Shown here piece after piece: positions 16,605 to 24,395 of a stretch of DNA of 24,395 bases (position 1 is its first letter; each line of letters begins with the position of its first letter). Under the pieces are notes generated by a model. That model searched no databases, was not told where the DNA came from, and saw only the letters and a program-made list of their open reading frames with translations. The stretch comes from Planctomycetaceae bacterium (GTDB lineage Bacteria; Planctomycetota; Planctomycetia; Pirellulales; Pirellulaceae). The translations under genes and the position numbers were made by a program. The stretch is taken from the NCBI GenBank assembly GCA_012965455.1, contig DTSG01000458.1:1-24395 (forward strand), given 5' to 3'.

Positions 16605-17861
16605 ATGACCCATCTCAGTGACGAGCACCAGGTTACCAGTCGCCGATTCTTTCTGGCAGTTTTGGCCGGGGGATCCTCATCCGTTCTGCTGCCCAGCGAC
16701 CTCTCCGCTCAGGAACTTGCCAATCCCGCGCTCCGCCGTCTAATCGAAAACCTTCACTACCTGACTCCCGCCGAACAATTCGGTACCGTCGAACGTGGCA
16801 ATCCGCTTCCATATAAATTACCACCCGCGGATTTAAAAGAGGCCGGGCTGACAAAGGATTCTTGGAAACTTGAGGTCGTCAGTGACGCCGACTATCCGGC
16901 CACAATGGGAAAGCAATTCAAACACGCAGACAATACTGCCTTCTCGTACGCGAAATTAATGGAACTTGCCAAAAAACATAGCACACGTTTTATCAAGACC
17001 ATGACCTGCAACAACATGGAGGCTCCGCTGGGAACAGGAATTTGGGAAGGAGTTCCGTTGCGGGATGTCATCTGGCTGACGGAACCAAAAGCGAATATCC
17101 GTCGGGTTTTCTATCATGGTTACCACAATTTGGATCCAAAGCAGATGTTTCAGAGTTCGTTGCCGATCGGTCGGATTCTAGAAGACCCGCCGGGCATGCC
17201 TCCGGTAACCCTCGTGTATAAGCTTAACGGTAAGCCCATATCCGGTCGTCGTGGTGGTCCCGTACGACTGGTCGTCCCTGAAACTTATGGCTTCAAGTCG
17301 GTAAAATGGCTGACACGAATAACCCTTACGAACCTCCACCACGCAAACGACACCTATCATCGTGGCAACAACGATGTTGATAGTTGGCTAAAGACCATTG
17401 CCCGTTTTGGTAGTGTTAACGATGAGGTACCCAAGGGTACGCCAATACCGATAACTGGTCTTGCCCAGGTGGGTATCTCTGGTTTAAAAAAAGTTCAGGT
17501 CTGGATCACCCCCTCAAGTCCAGCGCAACCGAAAGAAGAGACACGCTTTATCTATGGTGACTGGCAAGATGCAACGATTCTGCCTCCTCCAACAGACTGG
17601 GATGCTAACGGCACTGCAGGTCCCACTGATATGCAGACAGTCTATGGCTTTGACAAGCAATCCGGCAATCCTGCGAGCTGGCCAATCCCCTACACCATTG
17701 CACACTGGGCAACTCTGTTACCCCCTGTTCCACCGGGTCGATACACGATCCGCTGTCGGACGATTGACAACAACAATATTGCTCAACCTCTACCTCGGCC
17801 TTTTAGAAAATCGGGCAATAGCAGTATTGCCCGGGTTACGGTCGTGGTAGGCGAGTCGTAA
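16605..17861 (+). CDS. Tat-exported molybdopterin oxidoreductase of the sulfite-oxidase fold
   Basis: 418 residues from the ATG at 16605; ATGs at 16530 and 16557 are in frame and would add 25 or 16 residues ahead of the signal. The N-terminus has a twin-arginine motif (SRRFFLAVLAGG, about 13-24) ending in a LSAQ cleavage site. The Moco-binding domain follows, with the probable Mo-ligand Cys at 135 (KTMTCNNMEA), GIWEGVPLRDVIWL, and the family block GGPVRLVVPETYGFKSVKWL at about 217-236. The C-terminal third (from about 300, VPKGTPIPITGLAQVGISGL) is the Ig-like Mo-co dimerisation domain. In true sulfite oxidases the Cys is followed by an AGNRR-like stretch with Arg residues for the anion; here it is NNMEA, so the substrate may not be sulfite. 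Family roles include sulfite oxidation and periplasmic protein repair. It is divergent from the small membrane-protein gene. Confidence 0.88.
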   Translation: MTHLSDEHQVTSRRFFLAVLAGGSSSVLLPSDLSAQELANPALRRLIENLHYLTPAEQFGTVERGNPLPYKLPPADLKEAGLTKDSWKLEVVSDADYPATMGKQFKHADNTAFSYAKLMELAKKHSTRFIKTMTCNNMEAPLGTGIWEGVPLRDVIWLTEPKANIRRVFYHGYHNLDPKQMFQSSLPIGRILEDPPGMPPVTLVYKLNGKPISGRRGGPVRLVVPETYGFKSVKWLTRITLTNLHHANDTYHRGNNDVDSWLKTIARFGSVNDEVPKGTPIPITGLAQVGISGLKKVQVWITPSSPAQPKEETRFIYGDWQDATILPPPTDWDANGTAGPTDMQTVYGFDKQSGNPASWPIPYTIAHWATLLPPVPPGRYTIRCRTIDNNNIAQPLPRPFRKSGNSSIARVTVVVGES

Positions 17862-17972
17862 CCAAGCGTGCTACTGCACTGCAGTTATAAAACAACAGTC
17901 CCGCCGTCCGGAAAACTCGTACGCTGTGGACCCCGTTAAGCACATCTTCCCGAGGCGTCAAGCAAAACACCG

Positions 17973-20606
17973 CTACTGTCCTCCTAGGACATTCCTAAAT
18001 CGGTCAATGAGCGCTTGTTCTGCTGCATCGACTCCCGCTTCCTTTTCAGCGATTGCATTCATTATCTGGATTAGATTTTGTCCAATTTCGGTCCCTGCTA
18101 GGCGTCGCACCTGTTCGATAGTTGTATTTAGAACGGAATTTACACCTCCCTTGTTGATCTGATCTAATACGGTCTGGGCGAGTGTTCTCAATTCAGTCTT
18201 TTCAAGATGCGGTTGCGAAGGCGAAACAAGGTCTAGCATAGTTTGGTATTCTTCCTTCCCGATGTTGCCATCTACCGCCATTAGACAAACGAGCGTCGCA
18301 ATGAATATTTCACCATCAGATACAAGTGCGTACGTCGCCTCTTTCTGACGCTGATCTTGTTCGGACTTTTTCTCTACCGATGTTTTCAGTAGTGCACCGA
18401 CGTCTACGGCGATGCCTTCCTTGGCATGTTGCAATTGAAAATAGGGCTTTTCCACCAGACGCATGATTTTCGCCAGAAATACTTCAGGGAATTGTTTTAC
18501 CCGCGAATTGAACTGTTGAGTGACGGCGTTAAAACCTGTTCTGGCATACTGCAATTGGTTTTCAACAGCCACAATTCGGTTATTTAGATCGACGATGACA
18601 TCATTTCCGTTGAGGTTAGGATATTGTTCAAGTAAGGCCATGAACCGCTGGTGCATGGCGCCAACTGGTTGCTGACCTCCGCTGCCTCTCAGTTCCGACA
18701 GGGTTACCTGTAAATCTCGTTCATGGGTGAGGGCCTCCGCTACGACTCGCACTAGATTTGGTATCAAATCAGCGCGACGTTTTAGCGATACGTCGAGATT
18801 CGATTTGCCGCGTTGTTGCCAATTGTTTACAAATATAAGGTCATTAAATAGAAACGCGATATTCAATACAATCAGGAAAACAACCGCAACCAAGGCTCCG
18901 GCGAAGTAGCCAAACGCGTCGAAGGAAGCGCCCCCGTAAATAGTCATCACGGCCACGATACAGCATGATAGTGCGGTTCCAAGAACCAACAATCCAATTC
19001 GAGCGTACTGCCGCATGAGCGAGTTCTCTCCTTGATCACTGATAACAAAATGGCGTTCTTCCCGACTAGCTGTTATCGTAAGGTTCTGGTCCATGGGATT
19101 ATCTAGTACTGCGGGTCCCAATACATAGATTTCCTGATCGGGCCGCAAGGTCCATTCGTAATACTTGAGATTGCCGGATCGGGAATAGTAAGTTCTTTTC
19201 GCGTGAATTTCAGCCCCAATGGCATTTACTGGAATCTCGCCAGTGTCGTCCCTAACATTAAAAACAATCAGTTGGGTCCCACTCTCGACAGTGACCCAGC
19301 GAGACTTCTTACCGGACTTTTGCAACCTTTTTAAAAGGTATTTACAATAAACGACCGCTTCGCCGCTGTAGCGCGCTGATATCACCGTTTTGTGGGGCTG
19401 AACCTGACCCACGATTTCCGTTATACCGGGAAAAACCCCTTTGACTTTGGAGGTGGGTATATTCTCAATCATCCTTTTAGTGCCCATTTTTCGGTAGCCA
19501 ATAAATCCCAGAACTCCCATGCCGATTAACTCGGCCAATCCCAACAGTCCAACAATGAAAGGATTTAAAACGGTACCGGTTCGCGTGTGTAAAGGAAAGG
19601 GTACTAAAATATCGCGTTCCGCCGACGAAAGCTCGTGCAGTTGCAGGTCGCCAAGACCCATGAATGCGGCGTGCCCGATGTTGGTGAATCGGTTTTGATA
19701 TTGTAAATACAACTGTTGCGCTTGAGCCGCGTCGCGCTTGATGAGGGCCTGACGGAGTTGCGCCCTTTTGTCATCGGCTGGATTCTGGTTTTCAACTAGA
19801 AGACGGTATTGTTCGACACGTTCATTGGCCAGTGTAAACTGTTCAATGGTGACAAATGTCCATTGCAAAAACAGAATAGGTGGCAGTGTCACAAAAACGA
19901 CAATCGATGAAACCATAATGTGGTGAATGCGAAACAGATTCAACGTCAGTCCGATCGCAAACACAAATGAGAAAACGGCCAACGCCATGTTGCCTACACT
20001 GGTCCATCCTCTGCTCGCCAGAATTGCTTTTTCCCCATGGGCGGAAATGGTAAACCGTATAGCTAAGCGATCGGAACTTCCGCCGATCGTACCCTGTTGA
20101 AAATTGTATTCGCCCAACACCAGCACTTGAGCATCAGCCTTAATGACGGACTCGCTTTCGCGGTAATTCCCGTAGTATTTGGTTGGTAGGCTGGTCGGGT
20201 AAATTTCAGGGCTATTTGCGCTTGCTATTACAAACACACTTCCGGTTGGGTCGTCAACGGAGAAATTGACGGTGGCAGAGGCAGAGTCAACCGTAACCCA
20301 TGTTGTATCACCCTCGCTATCAGTTTCCTCCCGTTCTTTGGTCCAGTTGTAATAGACAACCGGACCAGCGCCGAGCCGACTACTCAAAACGGCATCTTCG
20401 CTTCGCACCTTAGCTTTAATCATCGAGGGGCCGCTGACTAAACCCGCGGCATAAGAAATAGGAAGCCTCTGCACTTCCAGTACGCCCCGCATCCCGTCCA
20501 TACTACACCCACGCGAAAAGAAGGCGGTGATTAGTAGTGTAATCATGGTCAGCAACTGCGCCAATTTGGATATCCGAGAATCTCTAGTAAGTAATGTTCC
20601 GGACAT
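17973..20606 (-). CDS. GIDE-GIDE-LemA-TerB multi-domain membrane protein
   Basis: 877 residues from the ATG at 20606; a GTG 21 codons upstream is in frame but adds no recognisable sequence. An N-terminal hydrophobic helix (about 18-31) is followed by two repeats of a MUL1/GIDE-like module. In the first (about 60-225) the landmarks are GPVVYYNW, WVTVDSASATVNFSVDDPTG and LVLGEYNF; in the second (about 387-560) EAVVYCKY, RWVTVESGTQ, FNVRDDTGE and IYVLGPAVLDN. Each ends in a membrane helix, as in MUL1. Extra helices lie at about 230-250, 350-372 and 566-590. A LemA domain follows (about 590-725: LKRRADLIPNLVRVV, then FPEVFLAKIMRLVEKPYF), then a TerB-like all-helical domain (about 765-877: LVCLMAVDGNIGKEEY). 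GIDE and LemA genes are often neighbours in bacteria; here they are one chain. Its role is unknown; membrane stress sensing is an inference. It is convergent with the oxidoreductase gene. Confidence 0.88.
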   Translation of the reverse strand: MSGTLLTRDSRISKLAQLLTMITLLITAFFSRGCSMDGMRGVLEVQRLPISYAAGLVSGPSMIKAKVRSEDAVLSSRLGAGPVVYYNWTKEREETDSEGDTTWVTVDSASATVNFSVDDPTGSVFVIASANSPEIYPTSLPTKYYGNYRESESVIKADAQVLVLGEYNFQQGTIGGSSDRLAIRFTISAHGEKAILASRGWTSVGNMALAVFSFVFAIGLTLNLFRIHHIMVSSIVVFVTLPPILFLQWTFVTIEQFTLANERVEQYRLLVENQNPADDKRAQLRQALIKRDAAQAQQLYLQYQNRFTNIGHAAFMGLGDLQLHELSSAERDILVPFPLHTRTGTVLNPFIVGLLGLAELIGMGVLGFIGYRKMGTKRMIENIPTSKVKGVFPGITEIVGQVQPHKTVISARYSGEAVVYCKYLLKRLQKSGKKSRWVTVESGTQLIVFNVRDDTGEIPVNAIGAEIHAKRTYYSRSGNLKYYEWTLRPDQEIYVLGPAVLDNPMDQNLTITASREERHFVISDQGENSLMRQYARIGLLVLGTALSCCIVAVMTIYGGASFDAFGYFAGALVAVVFLIVLNIAFLFNDLIFVNNWQQRGKSNLDVSLKRRADLIPNLVRVVAEALTHERDLQVTLSELRGSGGQQPVGAMHQRFMALLEQYPNLNGNDVIVDLNNRIVAVENQLQYARTGFNAVTQQFNSRVKQFPEVFLAKIMRLVEKPYFQLQHAKEGIAVDVGALLKTSVEKKSEQDQRQKEATYALVSDGEIFIATLVCLMAVDGNIGKEEYQTMLDLVSPSQPHLEKTELRTLAQTVLDQINKGGVNSVLNTTIEQVRRLAGTEIGQNLIQIMNAIAEKEAGVDAAEQALIDRFRNVLGGQ

Positions 20607-20952
20607 GTTTCTGAATCCAAATCGAATTGCTAACGTAAAGGGATATTCAGGGGGTGTAGTCACCGCCACTAGGACGTTGTCTCCTACTGTTTACTACTAT
20701 TAATACCAAAAACCTTCGTTTTAGGCGAAATTTATTGGCAGTTTCCGGATGGAGCTTATCGCGAAACGTAAAGAGCGGTTTCGCGTTCAAGGAACCTGGT
20801 GCGCACTTGTGGGGCTTTGCGATAGGCGTTATCTGGACCTGGTAGGTAAAATGTCAGGCCAGCCACCGTCCTTCCGCTTCGTTGAATCGCAAACGCGTTG
20901 TCGTCTATTTTACGAGTCTATGCTGGTGCAGCAAGATTCCCGTTGCATTTGT

Positions 20953-20981
20953 TTGATATTCTAAATGGATTCCGATACAAT
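20953..20981 (+). promoter_or_regulatory. Sigma70-type promoter for the PPC protein gene
   Basis: TTGATA (20953-20958) and TACAAT (20976-20981) are separated by exactly 17 bases, each one base from the consensus TTGACA/TATAAT. Transcription would start near 20988, giving a leader of about 170 bases before the ATG at 21158. The final T of the -10 box is also the first base of the inverted-repeat element that follows. Confidence 0.65.
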
Positions 20982-21114
20982 GGGACAGTTGGACATCCAC
21001 ATTTTTGTTCATTTGCATGGAAAGCCTTCCCTTTGTGAACCCCCGCCGATGTGATGTGACCAGCGAGTATTGATGACTGAGTTTTCACGGGCGAGTTAAT
21101 GAGTGACTGTCCCA
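20981..21114. mobile_element. Putative small non-autonomous element bounded by TGGGACAGT inverted repeats
   Basis: TGGGACAGT at 20981-20989 is matched by its exact reverse complement ACTGTCCCA at 21106-21114, enclosing 134 bases. The GGGACAGT/ACTGTCCC end resembles the GGGGACAGTC-type termini found around REP-associated tyrosine transposases in many bacteria (recollection of the general motif, not a search). The interior has a small hairpin: GTTCA (21007-21011) pairs with TGAAC (21036-21040), and inside it GGAA (21019-21022) pairs with TTCC (21027-21030). No transposase and no obvious target-site duplication are present. A chance 9-base inverted repeat, or a leader-RNA stem, are the alternatives. 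Confidence 0.4.
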
Positions 21115-21157
21115 ATAAAAAAGAAATATAGAACCAGACCACTTAAAGGAAAGCTTC

Positions 21158-24100
21158 ATGACCTTCCGCAGTCTTAGTGTCACATTGGCAGTGCTCGTTT
21201 TTGGCTCCAGTACGTTGTCCGCGCAATTGCCAAACACCCAACTTTCGACCATTACTCCCGCGGGCGGTACAATTGGTACTACCGTCGAGGTTACAGTTAC
21301 TGGAGCGGATCAAGATGACCTTAAAACTCTCGTATTTTCGCATCCTAGCGTTGTGGCGATACAAGTCGTAACCGCAGCGGGCGAATTTGACGCCAATCCC
21401 ACCCCCGTCAACAACAAGTTTCAAGTGGCAATAGCTGCCGACGTACCTGCGGGTATCTATGAGGTTCGCGCCGTCGGTCGCTTTGGTCTCTCGAGCCCGC
21501 GTGCGTTTGTCGTCGGTACTCGTGAACAGATTATTGGCACCGGCAGCAACCATACATTATCAGCGGCTCAAGAAATTCAGCATGATACGGATGTCGTTGG
21601 ATTCACCGACGCCAGCAAACGCGATTATTTCAAACTCAACCTCACAGCTGGACAACGCATAATTGTGGAGTGTCTTGCACAGCGAATCGGCTCTCGCGTC
21701 AATTCAGTTCTGACAATCTTGGATGACCAAGGCCATGAACTCGCACAAAATAACGATGGAATCGGTTTTGATTCGCTTGTGGACTTTACCGCCGCTAACG
21801 CGGGGACTTATGTGATTACGGTAAGAGATTTTGTCTATCGTGGTGGTGTCGAATACTTATACCGATTGCTCATCAAGAGCGGTAGTCACGTGGACTACGT
21901 GGTACCTTCCGTAGGGAAACTTGGCACAGCATCGGACTTCACAATTGTTGGACGTAACTTACCGGGAGGAAAACCTCTCGCCGACGTGTTTGCCGACGGT
22001 GTTCAACTTGAATATCTCACACAAAGCATCCAATTTCCCTCCGCTGTCGTAGCGACAACCGCAATGCATCGAACACTGGTTGAAGAGAGTATTTCTAGTA
22101 CCGATATTTCAGTGATGGGCGACAAACTTGCGTTCAGCATCAGCGACCTGCCAGTTGTCATAGAGTCCGGCGAAAATGATAGTGCTGAGAAAGCCACAAA
22201 GCTGGACGTACCCTGTGTCGTTTCTGGTCGATTTTATCCGGCTAACGATGTGGACTGGTTTGAGTTCACCACAACCAAGGGGCAGGTTTACATCATCGAG
22301 GTTGTTAGTCATCGGCTGGGGTTGCCTGTTGATGCCATCATGCTGGTCCAAAAAGTTGTCACCGCAGAGGACGGCAAAGTGACCGTCAGCGCGGTTGCAT
22401 CGGTGGACGACCCAAGTAATCGGAATGGCCGCATAGGGCAAGAATTTGATGCAACAACCGATGATCCTGTTTACCGCTTTAGCGCTCCAGACGATGCCAC
22501 CTATCGTGTCCGTATTACGGATCATTTCAGTCGTTCTCGAGACAACCCCCGACTGCAATATGAATTGCGAATTCGGCCCGAGAAACCGCAGTTTATCCTA
22601 ACCGCTGACTTGAAGCAGATTAAGACCGCTAACGCTAATGAAATTAAAGTCTACTCGCCTGTTTTACGCAAATCTGACACGCTATTAATAAACGTTCGAG
22701 CAGAACGGATTGAAGGTTTTTCCGGATCGGTTACCGTGACGGTTGAAGGTTTACCTGCAGGGGTAACGTGTGCGGCAGTTGAGCTCAGTCCTAGCCAAAC
22801 CGTTGCGAGTCTAGTTCTAAATTCAGCCGCCGACGCGAAAGCATGGCAAGGCAGCATCCACATTATGGGTTCTGCAAAAATGGGTGACGAGCAGGTGAAA
22901 GTCGAATCGCGATACGCCGCGGTGACATGGGGCACTGCCAACAAAACTCAGGCTCCGGCCTATTTTCAAAGTCTCGGTAGCTGTTGGTTATCTGTAATCG
23001 ATGTTGAAGATGGCGCTGCTGTTGTTTCAGTCGGGGATGGTGCGGTACTGGAAACGTCGCGCGGCGGAAAACTTGAAGTTCCTGTTAAGATCGCGAGGGG
23101 GGCAGGATTTGAGGGCGATTTGAAATTGGTTGCAACAAATGTTGCAGCCGAAGTTAAGCCGGCAGATCTCACGTTCAAGGCGAATAGTAATGAACAAAAC
23201 CTCGTCATTGAACTGAAAAACGCTAAGGCTAAGGCGGGCTTGTACACCTATTACCTGCGTGGCGATGGAAAAGTTAAACGAACTCGAAATGCGGAGGCGA
23301 TTATTCGCGCTGAAGCCAAGTTGGCTCATATTGTTAAGATGTTGGAGGCCGCTGATGCGGCATTAGCCGCCACGACGGCCACAAATAAGGCTGCAGTCGT
23401 GGCATTGGCAAAAGCAGTAGTCACCAAAACTAATAGCGAAACTGCGAAAAAGGCGGCGGATACGGGAGCTATAGGTACAGCGGCGGCGGTTAAAATTGCA
23501 CAGGAATCTTTAGTAAAAGCGCAAGCAGCACTCAAGGCGGCTGGTGAAGATGAAGCCAATAAAAAAGTAGCACAGGAGGCGGTTGTCAAATCCACAGCTG
23601 AAGTAGCCGCTAAGACTGAGGCTTCCAAGCTGGCGGTTGAAACCAAAAAAGCGGCTGACGCAGGTGTGATCAAGGCGGTTGCAGAACATAAAACAGTTGA
23701 AACAGCGCAACAAAATGCTGCCGCTGAACTTAAGACGGCAATGGAAACGCAAAAACGAACTGCCGCGGCCAAAACGGCGGCTGACAAGGTGCTAGCAGCC
23801 GTGAAGAAGGCGGACGTGGCCAAGGATTATGCGGTCGCTGTTGTTTCAACTCCGATCCGCGTTAACGTGGTTGACTCTCCTTTCGCTTTAAGTGAAGTTT
23901 CATCGCTGGTTACCGCAGGAGGCGAATTGGAAGTAAAATTTACGATTGAACGCAAATATGGGTTTGTCGACCCAGTTGACTTGACTTTTGCCATTCCGGG
24001 TGCCCTTAAAGGTGTTGCAGTGGCTAAGGTCAAAATCGCGAAAGACGCGTCTGAGGCAATGGTCAAACTGACCGCGACGGCCGAGGCTACCGCGGGGAAA

Positions 24101-24211
24101 CACACGATCGAAGTTGCCGGAGCTGCCAAGTTCAATAACGTTCCCGTTACTGCAAAATCAATACTCAATTTGGAAGTTGTCGCCGCTGCCAAAACACCGG
24201 ACACTGAATAG
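21158..24211 (+). CDS. Large secreted PPC-domain protein with Ala/Lys-rich helical insertion
   Basis: 1017 residues. The start is clear: AAAGGAAAG lies just upstream of the ATG at 21158. Signal peptide 1-22 ends TLSAQ. An Ig/IPT-like domain (about 28-118, ITPAGGTIGTTVEVTVTGAD) is followed by two pre-peptidase C-terminal (PPC) beta-sandwiches at about 140-238 (DYFKLNLTAGQRIIVEC) and 355-473 (DWFEFTTTKGQVYIIEV), then further Ig-like beta domains to about 710. Residues about 710-885 are almost purely Ala/Lys/Glu/Thr/Val and should be a long alpha-helix or coiled coil, with KKAAD-type units recurring (KKAADTG, KKAADAG, KTAADK). A last beta domain (about 890-1010) follows. PPC domains occur in secreted proteins of planctomycetes and commonly bind surfaces or sugars. 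No protease or other catalytic motif is visible, so it is probably structural or adhesive. The partial gene at 24282 lies 70 bases downstream and is likely co-transcribed. Confidence 0.88.
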   Translation: MTFRSLSVTLAVLVFGSSTLSAQLPNTQLSTITPAGGTIGTTVEVTVTGADQDDLKTLVFSHPSVVAIQVVTAAGEFDANPTPVNNKFQVAIAADVPAGIYEVRAVGRFGLSSPRAFVVGTREQIIGTGSNHTLSAAQEIQHDTDVVGFTDASKRDYFKLNLTAGQRIIVECLAQRIGSRVNSVLTILDDQGHELAQNNDGIGFDSLVDFTAANAGTYVITVRDFVYRGGVEYLYRLLIKSGSHVDYVVPSVGKLGTASDFTIVGRNLPGGKPLADVFADGVQLEYLTQSIQFPSAVVATTAMHRTLVEESISSTDISVMGDKLAFSISDLPVVIESGENDSAEKATKLDVPCVVSGRFYPANDVDWFEFTTTKGQVYIIEVVSHRLGLPVDAIMLVQKVVTAEDGKVTVSAVASVDDPSNRNGRIGQEFDATTDDPVYRFSAPDDATYRVRITDHFSRSRDNPRLQYELRIRPEKPQFILTADLKQIKTANANEIKVYSPVLRKSDTLLINVRAERIEGFSGSVTVTVEGLPAGVTCAAVELSPSQTVASLVLNSAADAKAWQGSIHIMGSAKMGDEQVKVESRYAAVTWGTANKTQAPAYFQSLGSCWLSVIDVEDGAAVVSVGDGAVLETSRGGKLEVPVKIARGAGFEGDLKLVATNVAAEVKPADLTFKANSNEQNLVIELKNAKAKAGLYTYYLRGDGKVKRTRNAEAIIRAEAKLAHIVKMLEAADAALAATTATNKAAVVALAKAVVTKTNSETAKKAADTGAIGTAAAVKIAQESLVKAQAALKAAGEDEANKKVAQEAVVKSTAEVAAKTEASKLAVETKKAADAGVIKAVAEHKTVETAQQNAAAELKTAMETQKRTAAAKTAADKVLAAVKKADVAKDYAVAVVSTPIRVNVVDSPFALSEVSSLVTAGGELEVKFTIERKYGFVDPVDLTFAIPGALKGVAVAKVKIAKDASEAMVKLTATAEATAGKHTIEVAGAAKFNNVPVTAKSILNLEVVAAAKTPDTE

Positions 24212-24281
24212 TCAACACCGAAAACCATAATCTGGATATTCCAATAATTCAAACAAACGCCTTCCACGGAAACTAAACGTC

Positions 24282-24395
24282 ATGAACCAAATTATTTCAA
24301 CACGTCGCTGCGTAATTATTGCTCTGGTTATGGGTTGCTCCTGTAGTTTGGGAGAATTGTCATCAGCAGAAGACGAAGCCATCGAGATAACCGTG
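24282..24395 (+). CDS. Exported protein, 5' end only (cut by window edge)
   Basis: 38 codons from the ATG at 24282 to the right edge, all open. The translation has a positively charged start (ISTRRC), a hydrophobic core (VIIALVMGCSCSLG) and a likely signal-peptidase site near LSSAED, followed by EAIEITV. The gene begins 70 bases after the PPC protein's stop, with no visible terminator between. In planctomycetes the gene after a PPC protein of this type is often a PSCyt1/DUF1549/DUF1553 protein whose mature part opens with a short beta domain; the EAIEITV start fits that but is far too short to decide. No clear Shine-Dalgarno is seen. Confidence 0.6.
   Translation, partial: MNQIISTRRCVIIALVMGCSCSLGELSSAEDEAIEITV

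Larger units (their letters stand above)
20607..21157. other. Gene-free divergent region upstream of the PPC protein
   Basis: This 551-base gap separates the divergent GIDE/LemA and PPC genes. It holds a strong sigma70-like promoter (20953-20981) and an inverted-repeat-bounded element (20981-21114). The first 340 bases show no clear repeat or RNA. A 71-codon plus-strand frame at 20749-20964 and a 74-codon minus-strand frame at 20918-21142 have no ribosome site or recognisable features and are not called. Confidence 0.6.

Noticed and set aside
17975..17995. Short TGTCC/GGACA hairpin at the end of the LemA-type gene
   Set aside because: Only 5 base pairs, overlapping the coding end, and no T-run follows on either strand, so not called a terminator.
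20749..20964. 71-codon plus-strand frame in the gap before the PPC gene
   Set aside because: No ribosome site, no recognisable features, and it overlaps the likely -35 box of the PPC promoter.
23326..23823. 165-codon minus-strand frame rich in Ala, Ser and Val
   Set aside because: It is the reverse complement of the Ala/Lys-rich helical part of the PPC protein; its hydrophobic look comes from the low-complexity codons.
1..24395. CRISPR arrays, tRNA/rRNA genes, riboswitches, integrases or a complete insertion sequence
   Set aside because: Looked for on both strands; no regularly spaced repeats, cloverleaf-like regions with conserved T-loop, or transposase/integrase motifs were seen.

Overview
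The window looks like a chromosomal stretch of a planctomycete (Planctomycetota). The evidence is the gene content: formylglycine-type sulfatases, BamB/PQQ-like beta-propeller proteins, the paired DUF1552 and DUF1587/1595/1592/1588/1585 (PSD/PSCyt) proteins, and a large secreted protein with pre-peptidase C-terminal (PPC) domains. Genes face both ways, some starts are GTG, and several starts lack a clear Shine-Dalgarno. No rRNA, tRNA, CRISPR array, integrase or complete insertion sequence was seen. All functions are read from sequence motifs by eye; no database was searched.

Layout. 1-3184 (minus): a single uninterrupted frame that runs off the left edge and encodes two complete-looking sulfatase active-site regions joined through a beta-sandwich-like spacer. 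3348-4796 (minus): an iduronate-2-sulfatase-like enzyme. 4917-5783 (plus): a membrane-anchored alpha/beta hydrolase. 5813-8731 (minus): a sulfatase followed 18 bases later by a beta-propeller protein. 9018-14307 (minus): beta-propeller protein, DUF1552 protein and multi-domain PSD cytochrome-like protein in series, the last two only 10 bases apart. 14501-15358 (plus): a secreted esterase-like hydrolase. 15312-16244: a tandem duplication of about 457 bases, each copy carrying a small three-helix membrane protein gene on the minus strand, with the second copy also keeping a scrap of the hydrolase 3' end. 16605-17861 (plus): a Tat-exported molybdopterin oxidoreductase of the sulfite-oxidase fold. 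17973-20606 (minus): a GIDE-GIDE-LemA-TerB membrane protein. 20607-21157: a gene-free region with a strong sigma70-like promoter and a 134-base element bounded by 9-base inverted repeats. 21158-24211 (plus): a PPC protein with a large alanine/lysine-rich helical insertion. 24282-24395 (plus): start of another exported protein, cut by the right edge.

How the genes fit together (inference). Most products carry export signals, so this is mainly a cell-surface or periplasmic locus. Four sulfatase domains of at least three types, two esterase-like hydrolases and cytochrome/propeller proteins are consistent with processing of sulfated, esterified polysaccharides, the usual explanation for sulfatase abundance in planctomycetes. 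No glycoside hydrolase, TonB/SusCD-like transporter, regulator or sulfatase-maturing enzyme is present here, so a self-contained utilisation locus cannot be claimed. The most unusual items are the double sulfatase, the GIDE-GIDE-LemA-TerB protein, the duplication with its hydrolase scar, and the small inverted-repeat element under the PPC gene promoter.
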